A stretch of DNA of 64,000 nt. Origin: Saccharothrix sp. NRRL B-16348. Its GTDB lineage: Bacteria; Actinomycetota; Actinomycetes; Mycobacteriales; Pseudonocardiaceae. Within the stretch, counting starts at the first letter, position 1; the number at the start of each line of letters is the position of its first letter. Of this stretch, positions 42,224 through 49,712 are shown piece after piece. Below the pieces are notes generated by a model. The model saw only the letters and a program-made list of their open reading frames with translations. It was not told the DNA's origin and made no database searches. The translations under genes were made by a program, and so were the position numbers. The stretch is from the NCBI RefSeq assembly GCF_001280085.1, contig NZ_LGED01000269.1, positions 245,659-309,658 on the forward strand. The letters are read 5' to 3'.

Positions 42224-43186
42224 GCGGAACGTGGTCCGGTACACGCTGGGCGCCACGCCGAGCGTCGCGCTCATCTGCTGCCGCAGCGCCGCGCCCGTGC
42301 CGAAGCCCGCGTGCCGGGCCACCTGGTCGATGGCCAGGTCCGTGGTCTCCAGCAGGTGCCGCGCCCGTTCGACGCGCTGCTGCGTGATCCACTTGCCCGG
42401 GCTCACCCCGGTCTCCTCGCGGAACCGCCGGGTGAACGTGCGGACGCTCATCCGGACGTGCGCGGCCAGCGCCCGCAGGTCCAGCGGCTCGTGCAGGTGT
42501 TCCGCGGCCCACGCGCGGGCAGGCGCGGTGGACGTGTCGGTCCGGTCCGGGATCGGGCGGACGATGAACTGGGACTGCCCGCCCGGACGCCACGGCGGCA
42601 CGACGCACCGGCGTGCGGCCATGTTCGCCACCCCGCTGCCGTGGTCGTGCCGCACGAGGTGCAGGCACAGGTCGACGCCCGCGGCGACGCCCGCCGAGGT
42701 CAGCACGTCGCCCTCGTCCACGAACAGCACGTCCGGGTCGAGGTCGACGTCCGGGAACAGGCGGCGGAAGTTGTCCGCGTGCGCCCAGTGCGTGGTCGCC
42801 TTGCGCCCGTCCAGCAGACCGGCCGCGGCCAGCACGAACGCGCCGGTGCAGATCGACATCACCCGCGCGCCCCGCTCCGCCGCCGCGAGCAGCGCGTCGC
42901 GCACCGGCTCGTCCAGCGTGCCGTCCGCCAGCACCCGCGCGCCGTAGCTCACGCCGGCCACGATCACCGTGTCCGCCTCCGCCAGCAGCTCCAAGCCGTG
43001 GTCGGGGGTGATGGTGAACCCGGCCGCGCTGCGCACCGGACGGCCGCCGGGCGTGCAGATCCGCACCCGGTAGTACCGCCGGTCGTGCTCGTCGCGGGCG
43101 GCGTTGAAGACCTGCGTCGGCGTGCCCAGGTCGAACGTCACCACTTCGTCCAGCGCGAGCACGGCGACCAGGTGACGGCTGTCCAT
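42212..43186 (-). CDS. GlxA-family AraC-type regulator with DJ-1/PfpI domain
   Basis: This 324-residue regulator joins an N-terminal DJ-1/PfpI-like domain (about 5-175; VAVLALDEVVTFDLGTPTQVF, MSICTGAFVLAAAGLLDGRKATTHW with the nucleophile-elbow Cys) and a C-terminal AraC helix-turn-helix (LRALAAHVRMSVRTFTRRFREETGVSPGKWITQQRVERARHLLETTDLAIDQVARHAGFGTGAALRQQM). It is divergent from the MFS gene with 71 bases between, so it may control that transporter. The ATG at 43186 begins the recognised domain. GlxA regulators often sense quaternary amines or toxic metabolites; the effector here is unknown. Confidence 0.9.
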   Translation of the reverse strand: MDSRHLVAVLALDEVVTFDLGTPTQVFNAARDEHDRRYYRVRICTPGGRPVRSAAGFTITPDHGLELLAEADTVIVAGVSYGARVLADGTLDEPVRDALLAAAERGARVMSICTGAFVLAAAGLLDGRKATTHWAHADNFRRLFPDVDLDPDVLFVDEGDVLTSAGVAAGVDLCLHLVRHDHGSGVANMAARRCVVPPWRPGGQSQFIVRPIPDRTDTSTAPARAWAAEHLHEPLDLRALAAHVRMSVRTFTRRFREETGVSPGKWITQQRVERARHLLETTDLAIDQVARHAGFGTGAALRQQMSATLGVAPSVYRTTFRSVG

Positions 43187-43257
43187 GGCCCGATTCTTGC
43201 ACATGATGGCCATCGAGCCACTTCTCGGAACCGGGTGGAATCGATGAGGCTTGCGAA

Positions 43258-44553
43258 GTGATCCGCAGCAGGCAGAACTGGGCATGGGTGGTCGCCGGCG
43301 TCGCTTTCATCGCGCTCGTCGGCGCCGCGGCGTTCCGGGCCACCCCGGGTGCGTTGATCGGACCGCTGCAACGCGAGTTCGGCTGGTCCACCACCACGAT
43401 CGGCTTCGCCGTGTCGGTGAACCTGATGCTGTTCGGGCTGACCGCGCCGTTCGCCGCCGCCCTGATGGAACGCCTCGGCGTGCGCAAGGTCGTGGCCTCG
43501 GCGTTGACGCTGGTCGCGGTGGGCAGCGGGTTGACCGTCTTCATGACCGCGGCCTGGCAGCTGGTGCTGTTCTGGGGCGTGCTGGTGGGCCTCGGCACCG
43601 GTTCGATGGCGCTGGCGTTCGTGGCGACCATCACCGGCCGCTGGTTCGTCAAGCACCGCGGTCTGGTCACCGGCATCCTGGCCGCGGGCGGTGCGACGGG
43701 GCAGCTGGTGTTCCTGCCGGTGGTGGCGGCGCTGGCGGAGTCGTCCGGGTGGCGCAGCGCGTCGATCGTGGTGTCGGTGGCGGCCCTCGCGGTGGTGCCG
43801 CTGGTGCTGCTGTTCATCCGCGACCACCCCGCCGACCTGGGCATCCCGCCCTACGGCGGCGACGAGGTCGTGCCCGTGCCGCCGTCGACGGGCGGTGCGG
43901 CCCGCCGTGCCATCGGCGCCCTGACGAGCGCCGCGCGCACCGGACCGTTCTGGTTCCTGGCGGCGGGCTTCGCGATCTGCGGCGCGACCACGAACGGCCT
44001 GGTCGGCACCCACTTCATCCCGGCCGCGCACGACCACGGCATGCCGACCACGACGGCCGCGGGCCTGCTCGCCCTGGTGGGGATCTTCGACATCGTCGGC
44101 ACGGTCCTGTCGGGCTGGCTCACCGACCGCGTCGACCCGCGGATCCTGCTCGCCGTGTACTACGTGCTGCGCGGCGCGTCGCTGCTCGTCCTGCCGCAGC
44201 TGTTCCACGACTCGGTGCACCCGTCGATGCTCGTGTTCATCATCTTCTACGGCCTGGACTGGGTCGCCACCGTCCCGCCGACCGTGGCGCTGTGCCGCCA
44301 GGTGTTCGGCCTGTCCGCCCCGGTGGTCTTCGGCTGGATCTTCGCCTCGCACCAGGTCGGCGCCGCGATCGCCGCCACGGCCGCCGGCCTCACCCGCGAC
44401 CACTTCGGCGACTACGCGCCTGCCTGGTACGTCGCGGGCGCGCTCAGCATCGGCGCCGCGTTCCTGTCGATGAAGGTCAAGCGCTCACCGGCGCTTGCGG
44501 GAGGTGCCGAAGAGCCCACGGGTGATCTCGCGACCCAGCGTGCTCGCGGCTGA
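43258..44553 (+). CDS. Major facilitator superfamily transporter
   Basis: This 431-residue protein has 12 predicted transmembrane segments. The intracellular loop 2-3 motif is FGLTAPFAAALMERLGVRKV, and a matching FDIVGTVLSGWLTDRVDPR lies in the second half. The style (GALIGPLQREFGWSTTTIGFAVSVNL) is like oxalate/formate or monocarboxylate transporters (OFA/MCT type). The GTG start at 43258 follows GAGG. It is divergent from the GlxA regulator. The last 69 bases overlap the convergent HerA-like gene. The substrate is unknown. Confidence 0.9.
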   Translation: MIRSRQNWAWVVAGVAFIALVGAAAFRATPGALIGPLQREFGWSTTTIGFAVSVNLMLFGLTAPFAAALMERLGVRKVVASALTLVAVGSGLTVFMTAAWQLVLFWGVLVGLGTGSMALAFVATITGRWFVKHRGLVTGILAAGGATGQLVFLPVVAALAESSGWRSASIVVSVAALAVVPLVLLFIRDHPADLGIPPYGGDEVVPVPPSTGGAARRAIGALTSAARTGPFWFLAAGFAICGATTNGLVGTHFIPAAHDHGMPTTTAAGLLALVGIFDIVGTVLSGWLTDRVDPRILLAVYYVLRGASLLVLPQLFHDSVHPSMLVFIIFYGLDWVATVPPTVALCRQVFGLSAPVVFGWIFASHQVGAAIAATAAGLTRDHFGDYAPAWYVAGALSIGAAFLSMKVKRSPALAGGAEEPTGDLATQRARG

Positions 44554-46023
44554 CCGGAGGAACGACTTCACCGCCGAGTTGCCGAGCACCTGCGACACCA
44601 CGCCCGGCTCCTCGCGCTCGGCACGGCGTTCGGGCTCAGCCGGTGGCGCCTCCACCCGTTCCGCGGACGCGGCGGGCTCCGGGGGCGCCACCTTGGCCGT
44701 CAGCTTCTCGTACGCCGACTCGCGGTCCACCGTCTCGGCGTACTTGCCGTGCAGCTCGGACGCCTCCGCAGCCTGCAAGATCGCCGCCGCCCCGATCGTG
44801 TCCATCAACGACCGCGGCGCGCGCAGCCTCGTCCACGCGACCGGCGTCGGCGCGCCCTTCTCGCTCAGCACGGTGACGACCGCCTCGCCGATCCCCAACG
44901 ACGTCAACGCCTCGTCCAGCTCGTAGTGCGGCGTCGTCGGGTACGTCTTCACCGCCTTCGCCAACGCCGCCTGGTCCTCCGGCGTGAACGCCCGCAACGC
45001 GTGCTGCACCCGTGCGCCCAACTGCGACAGCACGGCGTTCGGCACGTCGGTCGGGAGCTGCGTGCAGAAGAACACGCCCACGCCCTTGGACCGGATCAGC
45101 TTCACCGTCTGGGTGATCCGCTCCAGGAACGCCTTGGACGCGTCGGCGAACAGCAGGTGCGCCTCGTCGAAGAAGAACACCAGCTTCGGCTGGTCCAGGT
45201 CGCCCTCCTCGGGCAGCACCTCGAACAGCTCCGCCAGCAGCCACATCAGGAACGTCGAGAACAACGCCGGCCTGGCCTGCAACTCCGCCAGCTCCAGCAG
45301 CGACACCACGCCGCGACCGTCGACCACCCGCATCAGGTCGCGCGGGTCCAGCTCCGGCTCGCCGAAGAACGTGTCGCCGCCCTGCGCCTCCAGGTTCACC
45401 AGCGACCGCAGGATCACCCCCGCCGTGGCCGACGACACACCGCCCAGGCCCTTCAGGTCCGCCTTGCCCTCGTCGGACGTGAGGTGCGTGATCACCGACC
45501 GCAGGTCCTTGACGTCCAGCAGCGGCAGGCCGCGCGAGTCGGCCCAGTGGAAGATCAGCCCGAGCGTGGACTCCTGCGTGTCGTTGAGCCCGAGCACCTT
45601 CGACAGCAGGATCGGCCCGAAGCTCGTCACGGTCGCCCGCACGGGCACGGCGGCGCCACCCGTGCCCAGCGACAGGAACTGCACCGGACACGCCTGCGGC
45701 TGCCAGTCGTCACCCGTCTCGGCGGCCCGTGCGGTGACCCGCTCGCCGCCCTCACCCGGTCGTGACAAACCGGACAGGTCGCCCTTCACGTCCGCCATCA
45801 CCACCGGCACGCCCGCCGCCGACAGCTGCTCGGCCATCAGCTGCAACGTCTTCGTCTTGCCGGTGCCGGTGGCGCCCGCGACCAGGCCGTGCCGGTTCAG
45901 GGTGGCCAGCGGCAGCCGCACGTGCGCGGTGGCCTCCACCGCGCCGTCCACGAGCACCGAGCCGAGTTCGATGGCAGCACCGGCCGTGGCGTAGCCGGCG
46001 GCGATGTCGCTCTGGGCCGTCAT
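44485..46023 (-). CDS. HerA-like ATPase (DUF853)
   Basis: This 512-residue protein is of the DUF853 family of HerA/FtsK-superfamily ATPases. Walker A is GLVAGATGTGKTKTLQL (about 45-61), Walker B is KLVFFFDEAHLLF, and a sensor-type SKGVGVFFCTQLPTDVPNAVLSQLGARVQHALRAFTPEDQ follows. A charged Pro/Glu-rich linker (PPEPAASAERVEAPPAEPERRAEREEP) leads to a C-terminal helix with basic end. The DNA-pumping role of the superfamily is known; the DUF853 group itself is not characterised. The ATG at 46023 is preferred to the in-frame codon at 46059. Confidence 0.9.
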   Translation of the reverse strand: MTAQSDIAAGYATAGAAIELGSVLVDGAVEATAHVRLPLATLNRHGLVAGATGTGKTKTLQLMAEQLSAAGVPVVMADVKGDLSGLSRPGEGGERVTARAAETGDDWQPQACPVQFLSLGTGGAAVPVRATVTSFGPILLSKVLGLNDTQESTLGLIFHWADSRGLPLLDVKDLRSVITHLTSDEGKADLKGLGGVSSATAGVILRSLVNLEAQGGDTFFGEPELDPRDLMRVVDGRGVVSLLELAELQARPALFSTFLMWLLAELFEVLPEEGDLDQPKLVFFFDEAHLLFADASKAFLERITQTVKLIRSKGVGVFFCTQLPTDVPNAVLSQLGARVQHALRAFTPEDQAALAKAVKTYPTTPHYELDEALTSLGIGEAVVTVLSEKGAPTPVAWTRLRAPRSLMDTIGAAAILQAAEASELHGKYAETVDRESAYEKLTAKVAPPEPAASAERVEAPPAEPERRAEREEPGVVSQVLGNSAVKSFLRSAASTLGREITRGLFGTSRKRR

Positions 46024-46109
46024 TGCCCTGAGCGTAATGAGATTGGTAGGGGCCGCCACCCGAAGCGACGCGGGACCGGCGGCACGGGGCGACTAGGCTC
46101 GCGCGGGTG

Positions 46110-46718
46110 ATGGATCGCTTGGTGTGGATCGACTGCGAGATGACAGGCCTCGACCTGGGCAAGGACGCCTTGATCGAGATCGCGGCGCTGGTGACCGACG
46201 CGGAGCTGAACGTGCTCGGCGAAGGTGTCGACGTGGTGATCCACGCCGACGACACCGCGCTCGACTCGATGCCGGACGTCGTCATGCAGATGCACGCCAA
46301 GTCGGGGCTCACCGAGGAGGTGCGGCGGTCGACCGTGACGCTCGCCGACGCCGAGGCCCAGGTGCTGGCGTACATCAAGGAGTGGGTGCCGGACCCGCGC
46401 ACCGCTCCCCTGGCGGGCAACTCGATCGCCACCGACCGCGGGTTCATCGCCCGTGACATGCCCGAGCTCGACGCCCACCTGCACTACCGCATGGTCGACG
46501 TGTCGTCGATCAAGGAGCTGTGCCGGCGCTGGTACCCGCGCATCTACTACGCGCAGCCGGGCAAGGGCCTGGCCCACCGCGCGCTGGCCGACATCAAGGA
46601 GTCGATCCGCGAGCTGGCGTACTACCGGCGGACGGCGTTCGTGCCGCAGCCGGGGCCGTCGTCGGAGCAGGCGCAGGCCGTAGCCGCCGAACTGCTGGCC
46701 GCCGACGGCCTGAAATAG
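46110..46718 (+). CDS. orn: Oligoribonuclease
   Basis: This 202-residue DEDDh 3'-5' exoribonuclease degrades short RNA oligomers (including pGpG) to mononucleotides. Motifs: [27 protein letters not shown] (Asp-x-Glu), [32 protein letters not shown] (Asp) and [22 protein letters not shown] (His and Asp). Length matches the family. The GTG at 46107 directly before the ATG at 46110 is an alternative start. The position just upstream of tRNA-His is common in actinomycetes. Confidence 0.96.
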   Translation: MDRLVWIDCEMTGLDLGKDALIEIAALVTDAELNVLGEGVDVVIHADDTALDSMPDVVMQMHAKSGLTEEVRRSTVTLADAEAQVLAYIKEWVPDPRTAPLAGNSIATDRGFIARDMPELDAHLHYRMVDVSSIKELCRRWYPRIYYAQPGKGLAHRALADIKESIRELAYYRRTAFVPQPGPSSEQAQAVAAELLAADGLK

Positions 46719-46725
46719 GGTCGAT

Positions 46726-46755
46726 TTCAGACCCGGCGGTGGGGCACTGTATGCT
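46726..46755 (+). promoter_or_regulatory. Probable tRNA-His promoter
   Basis: TTCAGA (46726-46731) and TATGCT (46750-46755) are spaced by 18 bases and end 25 bases before the tRNA. They fit a SigA-like promoter, allowing separate transcription of the tRNA from the oligoribonuclease gene. Confidence 0.5.
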
Positions 46756-46780
46756 TCACGCGCCGGGTCAGCCGGTCTTG

Positions 46781-46856
46781 GTGGGTGTAGCTCAGCTGGC
46801 AGAGCACTGGGTTGTGATCCCAGGTGTCGCGGGTTCAAGTCCCGTCACTCACCCCA
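46781..46856 (+). tRNA. tRNA-His (anticodon GTG)
   Basis: Full cloverleaf: acceptor GTGGGTG pairs with CACTCAC (one G-T), D arm GCTC..GAGC, anticodon stem CTGGG/CCCAG with loop TTGTGAT, T arm GCGGG-TTCAAGT-CCCGT. The discriminator is C and the base before the stem is G (46780), as needed for the extra G-1 of tRNA-His. CCA is encoded (46854-46856). Confidence 0.97.
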
Positions 46857-46863
46857 AGCGGAA

Positions 46864-46899
46864 CGCCCCTCGACGCCCTGTCGAGGGGCGTCTTCTTTT
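46864..46899 (+). terminator. Rho-independent terminator of tRNA-His
   Basis: CGCCCCTCGAC (46864-46874) pairs perfectly with GTCGAGGGGCG (46880-46890) around a five-base loop and is followed by TCTTCTTTT. This is an unusually canonical terminator for such GC-rich DNA, and it separates the tRNA from the ABC-F gene. Confidence 0.92.
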
Positions 46900-46913
46900 G
46901 CCGTGGAGTTGTC

Positions 46914-48545
46914 ATGAGCGCCACACTCGTCGCGAAGGACCTGGCCGCCGGGCACGGCGACCGCGTGCTGTTCGAAGGTCTGGACCTGGTCGTCGCACCC
47001 GGTGACGTGATCGGGCTGGTCGGCGCCAACGGCGCGGGCAAGTCGACGTTGCTCAGGACGCTCGCGGGCCTGCTGCCCGCCGAGCGGGGTGTGATCCGCC
47101 TCTCTCCCGTGACCGCGACCGTCGGCCACCTGCCGCAGGAGCCGGACCGCCGTCCGGGCGAGACCGTGGGCGAGTTCCTGGCCCGCCGCACGGGCGTGGC
47201 GGCGGCTCAGGTCGAGCTGGACCGGGCGACCGAGGCGTTGTCGTCCGGTTCGGGTGACGACGGCTACTCCGACGCGTTGGAGCGGTGGCTCGCGCTGGGC
47301 GGCGCGGACCTGGACGAACGGTCCCGGGAGGTGGCGGCCGACCTGGGGCTCGACGTCTCGCTCGACCTGCCGATGACGGCCCTCTCAGGCGGCCAGGCGG
47401 CCCGCGCGAGCATGGCGTCGTTGCTGCTGAGCAGGTACGACGTGTTCCTGCTCGACGAGCCGACCAACGACCTCGACCTGGACGGCCTGGCCCGGCTGGA
47501 GCGGTTCGTGACGGGGCTGCGGGCGGGCGTCGTGGTCGTGTCGCACGACCGCGAGTTCCTCGCCCGCACGGTCACGCGGGTCGTGGAGCTGGACCTGGCG
47601 CAGCAGCAGGTGCGGTCCTACGGCGGCGGCTACGAGGCGTACCTGGAGGAACGGGAGATCGCCCGCAGGCACGCGCGTGAGGACTACGAGGAGTACGCGT
47701 CCACGCGGGCGTCGCTGGAGGAGCGCGCTCGGGCGCAACGGGCGTGGATGGAGAAGGGCGTGAAGAACGCCCGCCGCAAGGCGCCCGACAACGACAAGGT
47801 GGGGCGCAAGTTCCGCACCGAGGCGACCGAGAAGCAGGCGTCGAAGGCACGGCAGACCGAGCGCCTGATCGAGCGGCTGGACACGGTCGAGGAGCCGCGC
47901 AAGGAGTGGGAGCTGCGGATGGAGATCGCCGCCGCGCCCCGGTCCGGGTCGGTGGTGTCGGTGCTGCGGGCGGCGGTGGTGACGCGGGGGTCGTTCACGC
48001 TGGGGCCGGTGGACCTGCAGGTGGACTGGGCGGACCGGATCGCCATCACCGGGGCGAACGGCTCGGGCAAGTCGACGTTGCTGGCGGCGCTGCTCGGTCG
48101 CGTCCCGCTGACCTCGGGTTCGGCGTCCCTCGGCTCGGGCGTGGTGGTCGGCGAGATCGACCAGGCGCGGGGCCTGTTCCTGGGCGACGAGCCGCTGCTG
48201 GACGCGTTCGGCGCCGCCGTGCCCGACGTGCCGCCCGCCGAGGTGCGCACGTTGCTGGCGAAGTTCGGGCTGAAGGCGGCGCACGTGCTGCGGACGGCGG
48301 CGTCGCTCTCCCCCGGTGAGCGCACGCGTGCCGCGCTGGCCCTGCTCCAGGCCCGCGGCGTGAACCTGCTCGTGCTGGACGAGCCGACGAACCACCTCGA
48401 CCTGCCCGCGATCGAACAGCTGGAGTCGGCCCTGGAGTCCTACTCGGGCACGCTGCTGCTGGTCACCCACGACCGCCGGATGCTGGACGCGGTGCGCACG
48501 ACCCGCCGCCTGGTGGTGGCGGCGGGTCGCGTCACCGACTTGTAG
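46914..48545 (+). CDS. ABC-F family ATP-binding protein (ribosome-associated type)
   Basis: This 543-residue protein has two ABC ATPase domains and no membrane segments, typical of ABC-F proteins that act on the ribosome, some giving antibiotic resistance. Domain 1: GANGAGKSTLLRTLAGL, LSGGQAARASMASLLLS, LLDEPTNDLDLDGL. The linker (about 240-330) is highly charged (ARREDYEEYASTRASLEE-like, KNARRKAPDNDKVGRKF). Domain 2: GANGSGKSTLLAALLG, LSPGERTRAALALLQA, LDEPTNHLDLPAIEQ. The ATG at 46914 follows GTGGAG. The last 59 coding bases before the final two codons are exactly duplicated downstream of the toxin-antitoxin pair, so the present 3' end (GAC TTG TAG) may be a regenerated end. Confidence 0.94.
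   Translation: MSATLVAKDLAAGHGDRVLFEGLDLVVAPGDVIGLVGANGAGKSTLLRTLAGLLPAERGVIRLSPVTATVGHLPQEPDRRPGETVGEFLARRTGVAAAQVELDRATEALSSGSGDDGYSDALERWLALGGADLDERSREVAADLGLDVSLDLPMTALSGGQAARASMASLLLSRYDVFLLDEPTNDLDLDGLARLERFVTGLRAGVVVVSHDREFLARTVTRVVELDLAQQQVRSYGGGYEAYLEEREIARRHAREDYEEYASTRASLEERARAQRAWMEKGVKNARRKAPDNDKVGRKFRTEATEKQASKARQTERLIERLDTVEEPRKEWELRMEIAAAPRSGSVVSVLRAAVVTRGSFTLGPVDLQVDWADRIAITGANGSGKSTLLAALLGRVPLTSGSASLGSGVVVGEIDQARGLFLGDEPLLDAFGAAVPDVPPAEVRTLLAKFGLKAAHVLRTAASLSPGERTRAALALLQARGVNLLVLDEPTNHLDLPAIEQLESALESYSGTLLLVTHDRRMLDAVRTTRRLVVAAGRVTDL
48481..48539 (+). repeat. 59-bp direct repeat, left copy (inside ABC-F 3' end)
   Basis: This segment starts TGCTGGACGCGGTGCGC and ends GGGTCGCGTCACCGAC. 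It is identical over all 59 bases to 49645-49703; the identity stops exactly at both ends (flanking bases differ). It codes for the last part of the ABC-F protein (LDAVRTTRRLVVAAGRVTD). The two copies lie 1,164 bases apart and enclose only the toxin-antitoxin pair. Confidence 0.97.
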
Positions 48546-48552
48546 CTGGCGG

Positions 48553-48581
48553 TTGCAGATACTGCAGATACGCGTTACCTT
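48553..48581 (+). promoter_or_regulatory. Toxin-antitoxin promoter with internal operator-like repeat
   Basis: TTGCAG (48553-48558) and TACCTT (48576-48581) are spaced by 17 bases. The spacer region contains a tandem repeat TGCAGATAC-TGCAGATAC (48554-48571), which also forms the palindrome TGCAG-ATA-CTGCA. This is a plausible autoregulation site for the HTH antitoxin. GAGGGGG at 48591-48597 is the ribosome binding site of the antitoxin. Confidence 0.6.
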
Positions 48582-48602
48582 CGATTCGCAGAGGGGGTAG
48601 CG

Positions 48603-49064
48603 ATGTCCGCGGTCGAACCGCTCTTCGAACTTGAACGCCCCGACGAGGTGACCCGACAGGCATCCTCGCGACTCGAACATGCGATGACGGGCGCGCGCTT
48701 CGCCCGTGCCGTGCTCGTGGTCGACGGCCAAGAGGTCGAAGTCCCGAAGGCGCTGGTACAAGTCCTGCTACACGCCGTGCACCAGCAGGCCGCCGGGCGC
48801 CGGGTCCGCGTGGTGGCGCCCGACGCGGACGAGGAGCTGACGCCGAACCAGGCCGCGAAGTACTTGGGCATCTCCCGACCGCTCTTGGTCAAGTTGCTCG
48901 ATGACGGGACCATCCCGGCGCGGAACCTGCCGGGAAGTCGTCATCGACGCGTCTCGGTCGCCGCACTGGAGTCCTACCTCGACCGCAAGGTCGACCGACG
49001 TGCCCGACTGTCCGCGGCGATCAACGAGATCGCCGAAGCAGGCCTTTACGATCGACAGGACTGA
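48603..49064 (+). CDS. Antitoxin with excisionase-type helix-turn-helix
   Basis: This 153-residue protein is the likely antitoxin of a two-gene module. Residues about 1-70 are a helical and strand-rich region (DEVTRQASSRLEHAMTGARFARAVLVVDGQEVEVPKALVQVLLHAV). Residues about 80-130 form a MerR/excisionase-type helix-turn-helix (LTPNQAAKYLGISRPLLVKLLDDGTIPARNLPGSRHRRVSVAALESYLD). The C-terminal tail (AINEIAEAGLYDRQD) could contact the toxin. It starts 38 bases after the regenerated ABC-F end, with its own promoter. Excisionase-type antitoxins are often paired with PIN toxins. The name excisionase does not imply a phage here: no integrase is present. Confidence 0.85.
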   Translation: MSAVEPLFELERPDEVTRQASSRLEHAMTGARFARAVLVVDGQEVEVPKALVQVLLHAVHQQAAGRRVRVVAPDADEELTPNQAAKYLGISRPLLVKLLDDGTIPARNLPGSRHRRVSVAALESYLDRKVDRRARLSAAINEIAEAGLYDRQD

Positions 49065-49074
49065 CCGATCTTCG

Positions 49075-49644
49075 GTGACCATCACCCGCGTCTTCGCCGA
49101 CACCAACACCTTGTACCCGTTCTACGTTTGCGACCTGCTGTTGCACTGCGCCGAAGAAGACCTGTTCCGGGTGCTGTGGTCGGAGGACCTGCTGGCGGAA
49201 CTCGTCGAAGTGGTGCCCCGGTCAGGGCGCAAGAGCAGGCAGGCCGTAGCAGGGCTGTGCGCGGCGATCCGGGAGGTCTTCCCTGACGACGAGGTGCCCC
49301 GGCGCGACTACGAGCACCTCATCGCCTCCATGCCGGGAAGCGATCCCGACGACTGGGCGCATTCCGCCGCCGCCCTCGCGGGCAAGGCCGACATCCTGCT
49401 CACCCGTGACACCAAAGGCTTCCCCAAAGCGGCGCTGGGTCGGCGCGGCCTGCGTGTGACCACAGCGGATCAGTTCATGTGCGAGCAGTTCGGGGCGTTC
49501 CCCGAGGATCTCGTTCGAGTGGTCCGCAACCAAGTGGCCGACCTGACGAGATCCCGTCTGACTGCCGATGAACTGCTCGATCGCCTGAGCCACCCGACTG
49601 GCGTGCCCCGTTTCGCCGCCCGAGTACGTCGCCGGTTGAAGTAG
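49075..49644 (+). CDS. PIN-domain toxin (VapC-like)
   Basis: This 189-residue PIN-fold ribonuclease is the likely toxin. Conserved acidic residues are Asp9 (RVFADTNTLYP), Glu42 (LLAELVEV), Asp92/Asp93 (DPDDWAHSAAAL) and Asp112 (LLTRDTKGFP), enough to bind the catalytic metal. It is longer than classical VapC (about 130 residues) through a C-terminal extension (about 135-189). It lies ten bases after the antitoxin stop. The GTG at 49075 is chosen because the PIN fold begins directly after it; no ribosome binding site is evident, so translation may be coupled. The stop is immediately followed by the right copy of the 59-bp repeat. Confidence 0.86.
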   Translation: MTITRVFADTNTLYPFYVCDLLLHCAEEDLFRVLWSEDLLAELVEVVPRSGRKSRQAVAGLCAAIREVFPDDEVPRRDYEHLIASMPGSDPDDWAHSAAALAGKADILLTRDTKGFPKAALGRRGLRVTTADQFMCEQFGAFPEDLVRVVRNQVADLTRSRLTADELLDRLSHPTGVPRFAARVRRRLK

Positions 49645-49703
49645 TGCTGGACGCGGTGCGCACGACCCGCCGCCTGGTGGTGGCGGCGGGTCGCGTCACC
49701 GAC
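49645..49703 (+). repeat. 59-bp direct repeat, right copy (remnant of ABC-F 3' end)
   Basis: This copy is identical to 48481-48539 and is followed by CTCTGA, so codons 49644-49709 read VLDAVRTTRRLVVAAGRVTDL and a stop: the natural end of an ABC-F gene. It has no start and is not expected to be expressed. It lies directly behind the toxin stop and four bases before the L,D-transpeptidase stop on the other strand. It is most simply the original chromosomal 3' end of the ABC-F gene, displaced by the toxin-antitoxin segment. Confidence 0.95.
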
Positions 49704-49712
49704 CTCTGAGGC

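Noticed and set aside
48540..49644. Prophage remnant based on the excisionase-type HTH
   Set aside because: No integrase, phage or plasmid gene is present; excisionase-type HTH proteins are common as antitoxins beside PIN toxins.
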